DNA of 64,000 nucleotides from contig CAUEEP010000759.1 of the NCBI GenBank assembly GCA_958450365.1, forward strand, positions 2,953,380-3,017,379, written 5' to 3'. This stretch comes from Mesorhabditis belari (taxonomy: Eukaryota > Nematoda > Chromadorea > Rhabditida > Rhabditidae). Shown in pieces: positions 1 through 12,491 of this stretch (position 1 is its first letter; every line of letters starts with the position of its first letter). A program made the position numbers and the translations under genes. Below the pieces are notes generated by a model. It was given only the letters and a program-made list of their open reading frames with translations. It searched no databases and was not told where the DNA came from.

Positions 1-195
1 TTTCACGCGGCTTTTCTCGAAAATATTTGCCAATTCCTATTTTTGACTTGTTATAAAGTTTCGTTCGGCTTTAATTTCTTTTCGTTTCAATTTTTGATCA
101 GATCTTTGAAATTTCCAGACTCCAGACCGATTCGGAAGAAGTGACTCGACATTTTGACGGTGAAAAGCGGAAACGAGCCCGAGATTGCGAGGAGA

Positions 196-3100
196 ATGAC
201 GGCTGGAGATGTTATCACACAGGCAAGTTTAAGTTGTTGATGGGTGGATTAGAACAGTCGCCTATAGACTTACGCTTTCAGTGTTGAAAATAGTATTCCA
301 CGTTGATTAAAGATCAAGGAAAAATAGGCGAATAAAGATTTGGCTTGAAACCTATTTTTTTGGGTTTATTTTAACTCCAGTAACCGTATAGAGTACAAAT
401 AAAACAAATTTAAGCGCCGGAACCATGTTTTTCAGCAAGAGAACAAGAGAACTTGCGAGCTTTACAAAATTTACTTCACGTCTTGCACATAAACTTGAGA
501 TCTGATAGTTTTTGTGTTGGACACAGCGACTAGCTCAATCGGTTAGTATTTTTTGTGCCCAACACAAAAACTATCTGATCTAAAAATTGTGTGTAAGACG
601 TAAAGTAAATTTTGTAAAGCTCTGCAGTTTTCTTGCTAAAAAAAATGGTTCCGGCGCTTAAATTTGTTTTATTTGTGCTCTATACGGTTACTGGAACTAA
701 AATAAACCCAAAAAATGTTTTCGAGCCAAATCCTTATTCACCTATTTAACCAAGATCAATGTTAGCAAAACGGTTGTTTTAGAAGCTCATTATTTTGAAA
801 TTGTGGTTGAGAGGGACCACTTTTATCCTGGCTTAGTTGGATCTAATATTTTGAGTGGTTGTATTGATACCTTCTATGTATTCTAGGATAATCAAAATGC
901 TTAATAGATTGGTGACTATTTTAGCAAGTTTTTGACAATTCGTAATCTCATTTTAGCCTTTAACCACCAAACGCTACCTCAAAGTTGCTTACACTTGAAA
1001 ATCAAATAAAAGCAGCCATATGAAACTTGAAACATGTTGTAAATGCTCTAAAAGTATAAGCATATTTGATTACCCTAGAATAGGTAGATAAAATGTATCA
1101 ATACAACCACTCCAAATATTAGATCTAACTAAGTCAGGATAAAAATGGTCCCTCCAAACCAACAAAGTACCGAAATTGTTGTTCCACCTTTTAAAGCCTC
1201 GATCAAAAAGTTGCTTTTCGTTTTAAACATGTAATACTCTTGGTTGCCACTACGCAATTCAAATTTAAGTTTACGAGCTTCTACAGCAGTCGTTTTTCTC
1301 TTAAGCATTTGACATTATAAGCAATATAGCAATAAGCATCATAAGCAGGTTTCTCGCAAAAAAAAAAACGCTGTTCAAAGTTTACTTCCGTATTTGTTTA
1401 GTTTCAAGTTGACCTCCTCCTGAAATTTGTTAACACTTTGCGCAAATTCAACCCGCTCGTAAACCCCTCCACTTTTTTTCATGTGTTCTTTCAAATTTTT
1501 CTGTCGCTATGTGGTTGGGCAATGGTTGGTGGGTGACCTTGAAGTGATGACACGTATGCCGAGCTATTTTTGCTGAAAAGTGGAAAATAGGGGAACAAGT
1601 GTATTGATTACTAGAAGTGTTTAGGGCATTGAAATGTTAAACTTGTTGGAGTACAGCTTCTGTTAAGTTGGTTATAAGCTTAATGTGATCGCCACTTAAG
1701 TTTGATTAATTTTAGATACCCCGTGATGACTTCGAGCACGAGGACTACGTAACTCCGGCCACAAAACTGAACGGGAAAAGGAAGAAGAAAAAGGATAAAG
1801 GTGAGGAAAACTTAAAGTTGCTGCTTATCTAAACTAAACTTTTAACTTGCAATAAGCAAACGAGAGATTCTCATGCCTCAAACTTTAAAAAGAAATTACG
1901 AATTTTCATGTTCGTTTTACGAAAGCTGCTTGAAATCGGCTAAAATTGTTGCAATCTAAGATTATAATGTTGATTCTGTATGTTTGGATTATCGAGTTTC
2001 TTGAGATATTCAAGCATCAATCAAACATAAAGTTTAATCGAAATCTAACGTTGTCAGTGTCAGCGCAGCTCTTGTTTCATTTTAAGCACCTACATAACCA
2101 TTCGGCGTATCTATTCGCACAAAATATTGCACTCGATTTCATCTTTCTTTGGCAAAATCGAGAAAAGTTCCCCTATTCCCCTGTTTCTTTTTACTCTCTT
2201 CCCTTCAATGGCCATTCACCCGGTAATTCTATTGACTCACTTTTTTTGGCGCTCACTCGTCGAGAAAGAGACAACGTGTTTAGGAAAGGTGATAGCTAGA
2301 ACTATTTTTGTCTGGCTACACTTAAAGCTTCAAAGTCATCATCTGGATGCTCTTGAACTTTTCTTTCGAGATTTTGATTTTTCTGGGCTAATCGCGGACG
2401 CTGATCACGAAAATAGCATTTTTAACATAAATTTGCGGATTAAAAATTGACTTTCTCAACCCCCAGAAAAGCAATGAAAAACAAACAACGTATTTTTGCC
2501 ATTTCGCATGCAAGTTCTGGAGTTTAAAGGAAAAATTTTCGTGATTCTAGGGTAACTTTTTGCTTAGAATCCGAAAATCACCATCCAAAAACTTGAATGC
2601 TTCGTTTGAATGAATGAACCCTCAAAAGCATCCAATGCCGCGTTTTTGTGTCCAGAAAGTGCCCGGAAAATGCGAGTTTTTCAAAAGATTCAAAGATTTC
2701 TTTTTATGTTAAGCTTTTATTCAGCATGAATTGTATGACCAAATTAAACACGACTAAACTTGATGAGTACCCCAGAAACTTGTTAAAAGAAAAATGAAAA
2801 TCTCGAAAAAGAAAGTGCCCCCTTGTTAGAAACCCTTTTAATCGTTGCTTTCTGATCACTTTCCCATCAGCTTGCCATCGGGAGTCTTAATGGAACTGGT
2901 TATTGACTGATTTGGGGGAGAGTTCCATCAAAGGACAGACTTGAGGCTTTTTGAATGCTCAAAAAGCTCCAAAACAATTTTTGGGCTTAAAGTTAAAATT
3001 TTGCCAATTGCAATCTGATGCCCTGGCTCTTATTTCCTTGTTCAAACAACAGATTCATTGGAAAATAACTTTTTCAACCCAACTCGGTATAGATCATTTG

Positions 3101-6100
3101 AGCAACGACCAAGTCTTGCACGAATACTTGCTTTTTTTCCGGAAACAGCTATATCGGATCAACTCGAATTTACATTTAAAATTAGCTTTTCTTGATATTT
3201 CAGTCAAAAAGGTATCCTACTTGTTGCCTTTAGATTCTTCAGCTGTAGAAGATCAAACTAAATTCGCATTTAATTGCAGGATTGTTCTTGGATATCCGGC
3301 GTTATTTTAACCTAGAGACTTTATTAGATGGATTGCGCGAATCGAATCACATATTTTTCACCTCTCAATCAGCCATGTGCCGAATAAGAAGAAGACCGAT
3401 AGTTGTGGCTGATGGGGGCAAAAAAACTCCAACTTCCACACTGCTGATCGTTTTGCTTTGATAAAAGGAGAAAAACGATAAGTGGATATGTGAAGAGATA
3501 GAGATTTTTGAGACTGGATTTTTTTGGCTCATCTTCCCACTCTTCCTCACCACCCAATCGCTCATCGGGATAACGATTTTTCTCGCCTCTTCGCTAACCA
3601 TTTCGTGTTTTGCTCCTCGCTTGTCTCATTGGGAAGAAATTTTTCAAATATTTTCATTGCGAAAACGCTTGGGCTTTCTTGTTGACGGGGTTTTCTCATT
3701 TGCTGAGCTTTTTGATTGCTTTTTGCAACTTGTCAGTAAAAGTGATGAAGCCACTTTGTGGGTGAGATTTTGTTAGGGTTTAGTAGGTTTTTTTCTTTTA
3801 TACAAGGTTTAGACTTTTGGCAATACGAACCCAGTTTCCTCGATCGTAGATATTACTGTAGCTTTTCGAAGAAAGCTATTTTCAATAGTTTCCCGATACC
3901 ACCCCATTGCCTCGGTTCAAATGATCTTCCTACAAGAGAAATTGTTAAGAAACGTACTCCCCTACCTCAATCCATTCATTCACTCACATTTTCCTCATTT
4001 CTATCTCTTTTTCCATTCTTTTCTCAATCTCTCTCCTCCTATCCAATACATTCTTTATTCATGTTTCCAGTGAGTTTTCTCGCCTCTTCTCTCCCCGCCA
4101 ATCTCAGTGTAAACCACCTGCCGATATTGGCAGTCGGGCGGCTTCTCTCTCTTTTTTTTGGGGATCCCTGTTTCTCTTTGGGACTCTCCAAGTTGGTCTT
4201 CATGATATGGGACAGCTAGTTTTTTTTGGTGGACTCTTAAGCAGACATATGATCCAACTATTTTTGACTTACTAGTATTGTATTGGATTCTTGATGGCTT
4301 TGTTTGCAAGCCTAGAGCTTAAAAACACTGCTTTAACAAATCAATCATAAAAATCGTATTGGCTTTAGCTTTTTGCAGCAATTCTCTTGTAAGTTGTTGA
4401 GGTCTTTAAATTTTTTTGTACGTTTACATTCAAGCAAATTTTTGCCGATATTAGCTTCGGAAATAACTTTATAGATCCCACCGGAAATTCGAATTTGTGA
4501 CTCAATGCTTTTATACAAAAAAAAAACAAATTTGTGACTGATTTGGACAAAATATTTACCCTCGATAATATTTTTCACTTTACTTAGCAATGACTTAGTT
4601 ACCCAAAAGTCCACTTTTACTACTTGATGTTGTCGTGGTAACACCTTTATTATGCAAAAGGGTTTTCCTAGGGATTAAGATTATCACTACGTTTTTTTGA
4701 GACGAAATTTGCGAATTCTATTCCTGGTCGGCTAAAAATATTGAATTCGCAAAAAAAACTTTCCCTTTCTTTGGTTGTTTTTCGAAACTTTTCACCGAAA
4801 GGCACAAAACAAACACGGGCTCGTCTTTGGCTTTCTTTTTCTTTTTCTTGTTGTGTGTATTCATCAGCCATCCTCTCCCCATGTGACCCCATCCACTCCA
4901 AAATTACACTCTAAAATCATCGTTTACCGTGTATTTTTAATCATTGTCATTTCTCAAAAGGGATCGCGTCATTTGAGAAGTGATGTTTGCAAAAAGATTT
5001 CCCTTCTTGATTCAAGAATGGGTATTTTGTCGTTTGTCGCACCAGATTGTAAGTGATTTTTCTAAAATCTTCAAAAAGATTTTAAATCATTTGAGAAGTG
5101 GTGTTGGCAAAAGTTTTTTCTTTTTTTAAAGATCTCTTCCATTTCCTCCGGCTTTTCCTGGTTTAAGAAAGTTGACCTATCGAAGCGTGAATTGGCCATT
5201 CCACTTCCTCATTTTTGCTTTTTCTGCCGAAGAATTGGTTTTTGTAGTTGTTCTTACTTTAATCGAATTTTACCGTTTCAGGTGTGAAACATTTGCGACT
5301 AAACTCTTTTCGCGGAATATTCGAAGAAATATCGATTTGATATTGCTTTTTGAGCAACTCACTGGAAACTATTACCCTGATATCCATTTTGTTTGCTTTC
5401 AACAATCAATTTCTCAGGAGCAGACTATTTTTGACAGATTACCCTATATTAATCTGTTATATTGACTTTTTGGCTCCAAGTGATTCGAAAGAGAGGAAAA
5501 AGTTTCGTAAGTGGTGTGCCGAGGCAGCCGCAAACGTTGAGCCTATTTGTGCTGCTGGTAGTGGTGGTGGAAAAGTTGTGGAGAGGGCCAGGGTCTGCCT
5601 GTGGGTTGTGTGTGGATCGGTGAAAGGTCTGGTTTTGTGTGGAAAAGGGAGAAATTTCTCTTTTTCTCCTGCAACTCTTACCCTTTGACCCCTCTTTTCA
5701 ACTCACCCTTTTCAATTCCGACTCTCGGCATTGACTCTCACTCTCTTTTTCGTCTCGAAGTCCATCATATGCCATTCTTTTCAATCCCCTTCTCTCCCCT
5801 TTCCACCCTTTGCGCCCTTTTTTCGAACTTTGTCGATTGATTGAAATCCCGACGACTGTCCGTCACTTTTCACCCGATCGCTACCTGTTTACATTGTTTC
5901 GGTCGATCTGTAATTGGCCGAACTTGTACTATCGATCTGATTTGTTATTTTCGAGAAGTTCACCATTCAGTATCAGCATTAAGTATCGACATTTCACTGT
6001 TTAATGGTATTTTTGGATTCGCGAGCAGCCCCGCTGCAACAGCAGCCACACAATGGCAACCGAATGAATGAGAAGTATTGGATCAAGGAGAAAACACCGC

Positions 6101-9100
6101 CACCCGGATACAAGCAACCACAGAATCAGTACTGGGATTATCAGAGAGCCGAAAGTGACAAAAAGCAGCCATTACGACGACAATTTCAACCATTTCCTTT
6201 ATCTTTACCCCAAGGATCTCCCAAAATGCCACCACGAGGATTGCCTAGACAAAGCAGTCCGATTGGCGTCTATCAGAATGTACCAGCACCCATTGCAGCT
6301 CATTCTGTCTCTAAAGCTTACCCACGACCCATCTATTCGAGAAATGAACAAAAGACTGTTCCTGAGAATTCCTATCATGTGAAACAACCTATTCAACAAC
6401 ATTCTCCTAAGAATGGAGAAATGAACGGGAAAATGCATCGCGAAAATGTGACCAGTGGGATCTGGACGACGAAAAGCGATCCGACTATCACACAGATTAG
6501 GCACTCGACGCCCCCTCATTATTTTAAAGGTTTGGGATGAAAAAAAATCGTAACAAGAGGTAGTTCAGCGGTTAAGTTTAGAGATAAAATGGGCATGAGA
6601 ATTTCTTGGTTGGTTTGAAAGTGGTTTAAGCTATCTTTCTCAAAAAATTTATTTATAATCTAAATTATTTATTTTTTTCAGAGAAATCGCGACAATCCAA
6701 CTCGTCGAGAAGCAAACCGCCGAGATGGGGTCGATGGATGCAATCGTTTTGTTGCTGCATGGCACCACAACAGGAAATCGGTGTGTTAGTGCAAGAACGA
6801 TGGTTCACTGTTAAATTTCATGTCTGATGCTGTAATGTTTGAACGGAAACCCTCATATTTACCGTCGAAAATTTTGTTTTATTACAAAAATATTTACTGA
6901 TCAGGGTTACTTTATGTAGCATGCTTCTGAACAGCTAAAACTTTTAAAAGTACAACTGTAAGAGAGTACATGTATTGCGGTAGAATAAAATTAGTCTCAT
7001 ATGAATTCTGTTGTGAAAGTTTACTAATTTTATCCTTTTTCAGAGCCAGTGCGCACGAATCGAGGGCCGCTGGTGCCGGTAATTGGAGGTCCTAGTGCCG
7101 CTCCCACGTCGCCCACCCCGCAAAAGCCGACAACTCTCCCAACTGCTTCGATCACTCCAGCATCACAGCACAGGAATAGCAAGGGATTCGAGTCGCTGAT
7201 TACACAGGTGAGTGTGTAAATGGTGTTTAAACGTAACCAGAGTCGAGTCATGAAGCGAGTTCATGTATTACCATGAAAACAGGGTGCTAGGTTTGTCCAC
7301 TGATAACGTTAAGTTCTTGAGTTCGACTTTGAAGCACCAACTAAAACTTTCACGCTTCTATCAATTTAACGTTTAGGTGAACAAAGATGGAACGATAACC
7401 GTACCACTTCCCACCGAGCAACAAAAATCCGAATCGGCTTCGATCATTAAGGTGAGTTAATGGAATTGAGCAAATCAAGCTTGACAATTCGAATATTTAA
7501 TTTGAAAACTTTAAGTGCAAACTTTAGGCTCATCAACAAGCGCATCAACTGTCACCAAACGGGAGTCCGGTAGCGCAAGTCAGTCAAGGAAGTCTCCAAT
7601 CGTTCTTCGAGAATCTCAGGGTATTTTTAAAACTTATAATGATTAAATGAATTAAATTTGAAAGTCAAAACGTTCAAACGATCGATTTGGCTCAAACTTT
7701 GAGAACAATTTGCTTTCCCCGTGTTGAAAGAAATACTTTTCTCATATTTGGTGTATCGAGTATTTGTTGAACTCGGCGGAAACTCTCGTTTTTTTTTCTA
7801 TTTGATTTTTACTCGGGTGATAGATTAAAGAGAGGGTGGAGGTGGTCAAATATTGAGTGGCGACGAGGTGGGAAAGAAATGAGTAAAGTTTGAAAACTAG
7901 GTGATTTAACAACTACTCCAGCTGGAACCAGCTGGAATACTTAAGTATCTTAAAGAGCTGGGAAGAAGCATTTTGAAAATTTTGTCATTTCTACCTCAGA
8001 TTTAACGTTCTAACTAAGGTTTAGCTTGTCTTTTTCTGTGCATTCAACTAACCACATGAATTATTCATAAGCCTTTTGTGCTTTTTCTTTATTTCATTTC
8101 CATTGACACACGAAAAATCCGGCTCGAATCCATTTCTTTTTTTTTTGCCTTTCTAGCTCATCCCAGTCGTTTTCACGGTTGTCCCTTTGTCCCCGTTTTT
8201 GAATTATTTGTGGAACTGTCGTTTGAGCGATTCTTCTTTGTGTTGACGCGTGAGCCATTTCCAATTTAGAACCAAATGCGAGGCTGGTTGAAGCTCGGCA
8301 ATGAATTTTTGTTTATGCGCTCTAAAGAATTGTGACTTGTTCATATTTTTTCAGGTCTAGAAACCGACATAACTACTCGAATAGAAGTTCACTTTGATAG
8401 ACTTATTCACAGCAATCTCTATTGTTAAACAATTTTAGGTAGATATTCTCCCCAAAAGCTTCAGTAGACTAGGCTTAAAATCTTGGAAATCTACACAGTC
8501 AGCTAGTTATCTATATTTTCGCTTTTGTGTCTCTTTTCGGCAGCTCTTTTGTTTCATTTTGCTCTTTTTCTGATTAGCATTTTTTTTGTTGGCTGGAAAT
8601 TTATTAGTGTTATCGATTATGTTTACTTCTTCGTATAGGTCTAAACACAGTTCGTTTCTCTAAAAAACGAATGAAATCGATCTTCGATTCTTTTTTGTCA
8701 AGTCTTTCTGAAGATTAAATCTCAATCCAGTCTCATCTAGACGAAAGGGGGTGCAGAGCAAATGTGCTGGTTCTTCGTTTGGCTCAATTTCACTTTTTAA
8801 AGAGTTTTGTTCTAATCCCTTTTGAGCTTTACTTTACTTTGAGTCGATTTCCAAGTCAAATTGAGTAACGCGTTTGTTCGATAAACTCTTTGAAGTTCCT
8901 GTTCAGTTTTGCGCTGTCACCTTTTTCCTTTAACCCCTGAGTAACCCATAGAAATTCCTCGAATCGCTTGGTTTAAAAGCGAAAAGCAATATGCCGTGTG
9001 ATACGTCACAATCAAAAGGACCCGGGGAGAGCATGAGTCAAAAATTTCCCTCTCACCGGTCTTTGACTTTTTGCACTTTACGCCCTACCTTGCCCCCCGG

Positions 9101-12100
9101 CCATAAGGTCTAAGGAGAAGCAGCTGTCGTCGCCTTCAAACAAGTTCTTCTCTTCAACTCCTCCTTCCGATCATTATTCTTTTTTCTCCCACCTTTCCTT
9201 TCTTCTTTCTGGCATCTCTGTTCTTTTTTTCCTCCAACCGATCACCACCAACAGACTGGCATGAGTGAACCCGAAGAAAAAAAAGCTGTGTGCCTTGAAA
9301 AGTGAGCCGGATCAATTGGGACGTTTTCTTCTCGTTTCTTCGTTGTCTATTTGGGCGTTCGCTTTGCGATTCTTCGATTGATTGTTTTTTTCGAGGAGTT
9401 CCTTGTTATTCTTGGAAATCAGTTGTCAGTGTCACTCTACACGAAGTCATTGTTTTCATCTATTGAGTCCAAATATTTTGAGGTTTTTATTTGAGGCTCT
9501 CACCTATTGACTACACTCGATTTCTGAAATGGCCTGCACGATGCGGCCGCCATCGTTGACGCAATTCCTAAGCACAAGCTTTGTGATTCATTCCACGGCT
9601 ATTCCCACCACATCCCAATCACCCGGTAAGCCAATCTTCTGTACGCCCAAAAATTTGGCATGGAACTTTTTCTCCGAAGACCGTGGAAGACATCCGATTC
9701 GCAGACGGCGTACCTTTCCCAATCGGGAAGCGTCGTTGTCACCTTGTACCTCAAACGGTCCATCGAGAGATCAATCCCCTATTTTCTCTGCTATTCCGAC
9801 ACTGTTTACGCCTAGAAATCATCGAAAAATTGTTACACGACCTGTGCAAGAGAATGTATTTATTCGTCTGACCCCCAGATCTCCGATTGATCGAGTTCCC
9901 GATGATGAGGATTCGATCGAATACACTCAAGCTTACCATGTCATATTCTCGTTTCCCAGGGTTGAATCAAGAGTAGCAAGATGTTTTAAGACTGTGAAAG
10001 GTAGCTCTTTGATATATTTTAGGTGTTATCCGGTCGTATTCAATGAACAACACTGAATATAGCCGGTTACTACCACATTTTTTTTTGTTTTTTGTCCACT
10101 AACACTCTTGTAGCTCTCTTGTTATTGTTGACTTCGTGAATTTCAAGAAATGCGTTCCCTGGCACGACGGCGGAACGTTTTTCTCAACTCGCGATCGACC
10201 TTTTCGGAGCAATTCGACTCGCTGAAAGACCCGGCGTTTTACTTGGCAAATTTGGTGATTGCACCGGGCAGAACCCCATCTGTAGCGGAGATCATGAGAA
10301 TGGGATTGATCGGGAGGAGAAAGGTAAAAAATGAACTTTCTCTCTGAAAGCTGAAAGGAAAGCATAGCAAAGCAAAACAAATTGTTCTCAAAATGCTGAT
10401 TATTAGAGTTGGAAAAGTTACCCAACAAACAATAAATGTTTACATACTGTTTTTAATCAATGCCTTTTCTTTTCAGCCAGCCGGAGACAAACTTTTGCTA
10501 CCGCCATTGCAACGCCGAGATGTGCACAAGAAATGTTTGATCATCGATTTGGATGAAACGCTCGTTCATTCGTCTTTCAAGGTTGGTTTTACAATAAGGA
10601 AATAACCTGAATCGATTCTAAAGCAATGATGTAATTTATTTGAAAAAAATCGAACCTAGAGTTACTAAAAGCCCGTTTTGCCCGTTTTTGCTCAAATATT
10701 AGTTTCAGAATTGGTTCAATTTGCATTTGCAATAAATTGGGATTTCTCTAGTACTGGGATTTGTCTATGCTCAGAACTAGTCATAGTAGATAGTACTACA
10801 TAGTAGTGCTGTTATACTAGGCCCCGGTACTTACTCGACATAGTTTGGTTCGGTTTGATCCGAAATCGAAACCCATGTCTAATCTGCAAGCTTATTGAAA
10901 TTTGAAGCTAAACAAAAATAGAACACTCATTTTAATCATTTCGTTGAGAAAGTTCACTACTTTTATCCACCAACTAATATCATGCTTTAGCCCGTCAAAA
11001 ACCCCGACTTTGTCATTCCGGTGGAGATCGACGGCGTCATTCATCAGGTGATTTTTCATAACTAAATGGCCTTTGCTAAATTAGCAACTTGTAAATAAAT
11101 CATCATATTTTCGCTTTAGGTATACGTCTTGAAGAGGCCGTTTGTAGACGAATTCCTCGAGCATGTTGGGGACAAATTCGAATGTGTTTTGTTCACGGCC
11201 AGTCTTGCCAAGGTGATTACTTTGTTTGATATTTGATACTTGATGTCAAGATGTAAAAAAATAATTTGAAGACTATTAAAGCAAATGACTGATTTAATCA
11301 AGTTGATGATTATATGATGATACAGTAATACCTCATTTCAAATATGTCTTTTTTTTAGTATGCTGATCCAGTGGCCGATTTGTTGGATAAACGAGGAGTC
11401 TTCCGAACTCGACTCTTCCGTGAAGCTTGCGTTTTTCATAAAGGAAATTATGTCAAGGTTGGCTTTTGCAAGATTGTTTTGTAATTCAGCTCTTGTAGCT
11501 TGATAGTTCTTGAAAATAGTTCCATTGGAATGAGTTATTACCATCTAAATCACATTTTTCCAGGACCTAGCTCGACTCGGACGTGATCTCAACAAGGTGC
11601 TCATCATGGACAACTCCCCGGCCAGCTATGCCTTCCATCCAGAAAATGCTGTCAGTTTTTTTTGGTACTAATTTTATGCAACTTTTTAAGCATATCCATA
11701 TTTTTTTGCTTTAGATTGCCGTCCAGACGTGGTTTGATGATCCGCACGATTCAGAGCTACTCGAGGTGTTGCCGCTATTGGATAGGTGAGGGATTTTGAT
11801 GATTAATTCAATTGAAATTGTGAGAACAGGAGGCAATATGGCCTGGTTTGACCATGAAATTTGTTTGCAACTTCTGGGGGACTTTTAGAACACCTAGGGG
11901 ATACTCAGAGTCGATATAAAGAAAATGCAAAAATTTCGCCACAGAGTGGACTCGAACCAGGACCGGGTGGCTAGAGCCAAACACTACCACTCGGCCATAT
12001 TATTCCACGTGTAATATCTAATATAAAGCTTATCGTTGATCACGAATCTAGATATGGCCTCTAGAACATACGGTATCAATGAGTTATGGACAGTGGGCAT

Positions 12101-12491
12101 GATTCCTTGATTGAAAACTTCGGGCAGGGGCGGCTAGAAACGCTTTGGTCTCTTTCTAGGCTAATTTCCAGCCATTTCTAAACATCCCTGCAAATTTCAC
12201 CCATTTTCTCGGTCAAAGTGATCTGAAATTCCGCCAAAAAACTTTCCATACCTATGCACCATGGTCAAAACTAAACTTGAAATTTTGAGTTAATCTTTTT
12301 AAAGTGTAAAAACCGTGACTCACTCGAAGATTTTTAACTTCTAAACTTTAGGGAGATTATTTTAGAATTTTGCCAAACCCTTGATAATTCACTAAACTCT
12401 CATTTTCAGACTCGTCGACGTCGACTCGGTGTACACGATGTTGAGACAAAGTGAATCGCCGGAGCCTCGATCCGATAGGAGTTCATCATGA
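196..12491 (+). CDS. scpl-1: CTD small phosphatase-like protein (SCP/CTDSP family), long isoform
   Basis: HAD-superfamily Ser/Thr phosphatase of the CTDSP1/SCP1 family, known to dephosphorylate the RNA polymerase II tail and SMADs. Exons I can phase: 196-222, 1716-1800, 6682-6780, 7044-7207, 7377-7451, 7528-7620, 10477-10581, 10991-11047, 11120-11212, 11359-11457, 11564-11650, 11715-11785, 12410-12491; all junctions keep frame. The start is chosen because [15 protein letters not shown] matches the human CTDSP1 N-terminus (MDSSAVITQ-ISKEE). Exon 6682 encodes SFCCCMAP, equivalent to the human Cys cluster thought to be acylated. The catalytic [12 protein letters not shown] (DxDxT/V) is at the end of exon 10477, followed by [41 protein letters not shown] and IMDNSPASY. 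The first intron appears to use a GC donor (CAG|gcaagt). It lies alone on this strand. Phosphatase identity is near certain; the Pro/Ser-rich middle exons are less conserved. Confidence 0.93.
312..757. repeat. Foldback (hairpin) element in scpl-1 intron 1
   Basis: Two arms of about 210 bases, roughly 312-520 and 558-757, are near-perfect reverse complements; for example AGTAACCGTATAG at about 380 matches CTATACGGTTACTGG at about 680. The loop of about 37 bases contains TAGCTCAATCGGTTAG, which resembles a tRNA A-box. No coding sequence is seen. It is probably a non-autonomous DNA element; the transcript would form a long dsRNA stem inside the intron. Confidence 0.85.
805..1156. repeat. Second foldback element in scpl-1 intron 1
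   Basis: Left arm 805-905 (GAGGGACCACTTTTATCCTG...) is the imperfect reverse complement of right arm about 1060-1156 (...CAGGATAAAAATGGTCCCTC). The spacer of about 150 bases is A/T-rich. It lies only 50 bases after the previous hairpin and shares no obvious sequence with it. Confidence 0.8.
2340..2840 (+). repeat. Dispersed MITE-like element, family A, copy 1
   Basis: This intronic segment aligns end to end with the reverse complement of 47316-47812: the same order of TTTTCTGGGCTAATCG..GCTGATCACGAAAA, TTTTTGCCATTTCGCA, AATGCCGCGTTTTTGT, AGCTTTTATTCAGC, and GACCAAATTAAACACGACTAA blocks. Ends are more eroded than in the second copy. No transposase is encoded. The rest of intron 1 (2850-6000) shows nothing I can name, only A/T-rich and C/T-rich sequence. 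Confidence 0.75.
6004..6529 (+). CDS. scpl-1: scpl-1 alternative first coding exon (isoform 2)
   Basis: An open reading frame begins with ATG at 6004 and runs 175 codons of Pro/Gln/Ser-rich, probably disordered sequence ([25 protein letters not shown]). A donor AAAG|gtttgg at 6529/6530 leaves phase 1. That is the phase required by exon 6682 and the phase left by exon 1716-1800, so this exon can replace the first two exons without changing the phosphatase frame. I see no domain. The upstream 300 bases are pyrimidine-rich and could hold a separate promoter, but no core promoter motif is obvious. If the donor is not used the frame closes four codons later (KGLG, stop at 6538-6540). Confidence 0.6.
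9529..9625 (+). CDS. scpl-1: scpl-1 alternative first coding exon (isoform 3)
   Basis: ATG at 9529 begins [14 protein letters not shown] and runs 32 codons to a strong donor, CACCCG|gtaagcc, leaving phase 1. The matching acceptor is at 10147/10148. This would make a short isoform without the Cys-cluster exon. The reading frame stays open past the donor to 10056, but that extension lacks a recognisable domain and is probably intronic. About 300 bases upstream are C/T-rich with repeated TTCTTTTTTC-type runs, a plausible promoter and 5' UTR. Only gene structure supports it; no homologue is known to me. Confidence 0.5.
10148..10323 (+). CDS. scpl-1: scpl-1 isoform-3-specific second exon
   Basis: Begins after a TTTCAAG acceptor and ends at AAG|gtaaaa. 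It encodes [26 protein letters not shown] and [16 protein letters not shown], then joins [10 protein letters not shown] of the phosphatase exon in phase 0. It needs a phase-1 partner upstream, supplied by exon 9529-9625 and not by exon 7528-7620 (phase 0), so it cannot be included in the long isoforms without a frameshift. An ATG at 10150 in the same frame could also serve as its own start. Confidence 0.6.
11933..12007 (-). ncRNA. tRNA-derived (SINE-like) sequence in the last scpl-1 intron
   Basis: On the minus strand there is an A-box-like TGGCCGAGTGGTAG and, about 40 bases on, a canonical B-box GGTTCGAGTCC (plus-strand 11948-11958). The flanks do not pair into a 7-bp acceptor stem and the T-stem is broken after three pairs, so this is not an intact tRNA. 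It looks like the head of a tRNA-derived SINE or a tRNA pseudogene of the class that reads GGCCGAGTGG (Leu/Ser type). Confidence 0.55.

Noticed and set aside
526..600. Possible tRNA gene around TAGCTCAATCGGTTAG
   Set aside because: There is no B-box or cloverleaf; the motif is in the loop of a hairpin element.
1946..2450. Overlapping frames of 107-117 codons in scpl-1 intron 1
   Set aside because: They overlap the start of MITE family A and lack codon bias.
3758..4219. 153-codon plus-strand frame in scpl-1 intron 1
   Set aside because: The sequence is Phe/Ser/Leu-rich from C/T-rich DNA and has no homologue or splice sites that fit.
6205..6519. 104-codon minus-strand frame opposite the second scpl-1 start exon
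   Set aside because: The plus-strand frame has the correct splice phase; the minus one has no conserved motif.
9626..10056. Continuation of the 9529 frame to 175 codons
   Set aside because: A strong donor (CCCG|gtaagcc) and the phase match to exon 10148 favour splicing; the extension has no recognisable domain.
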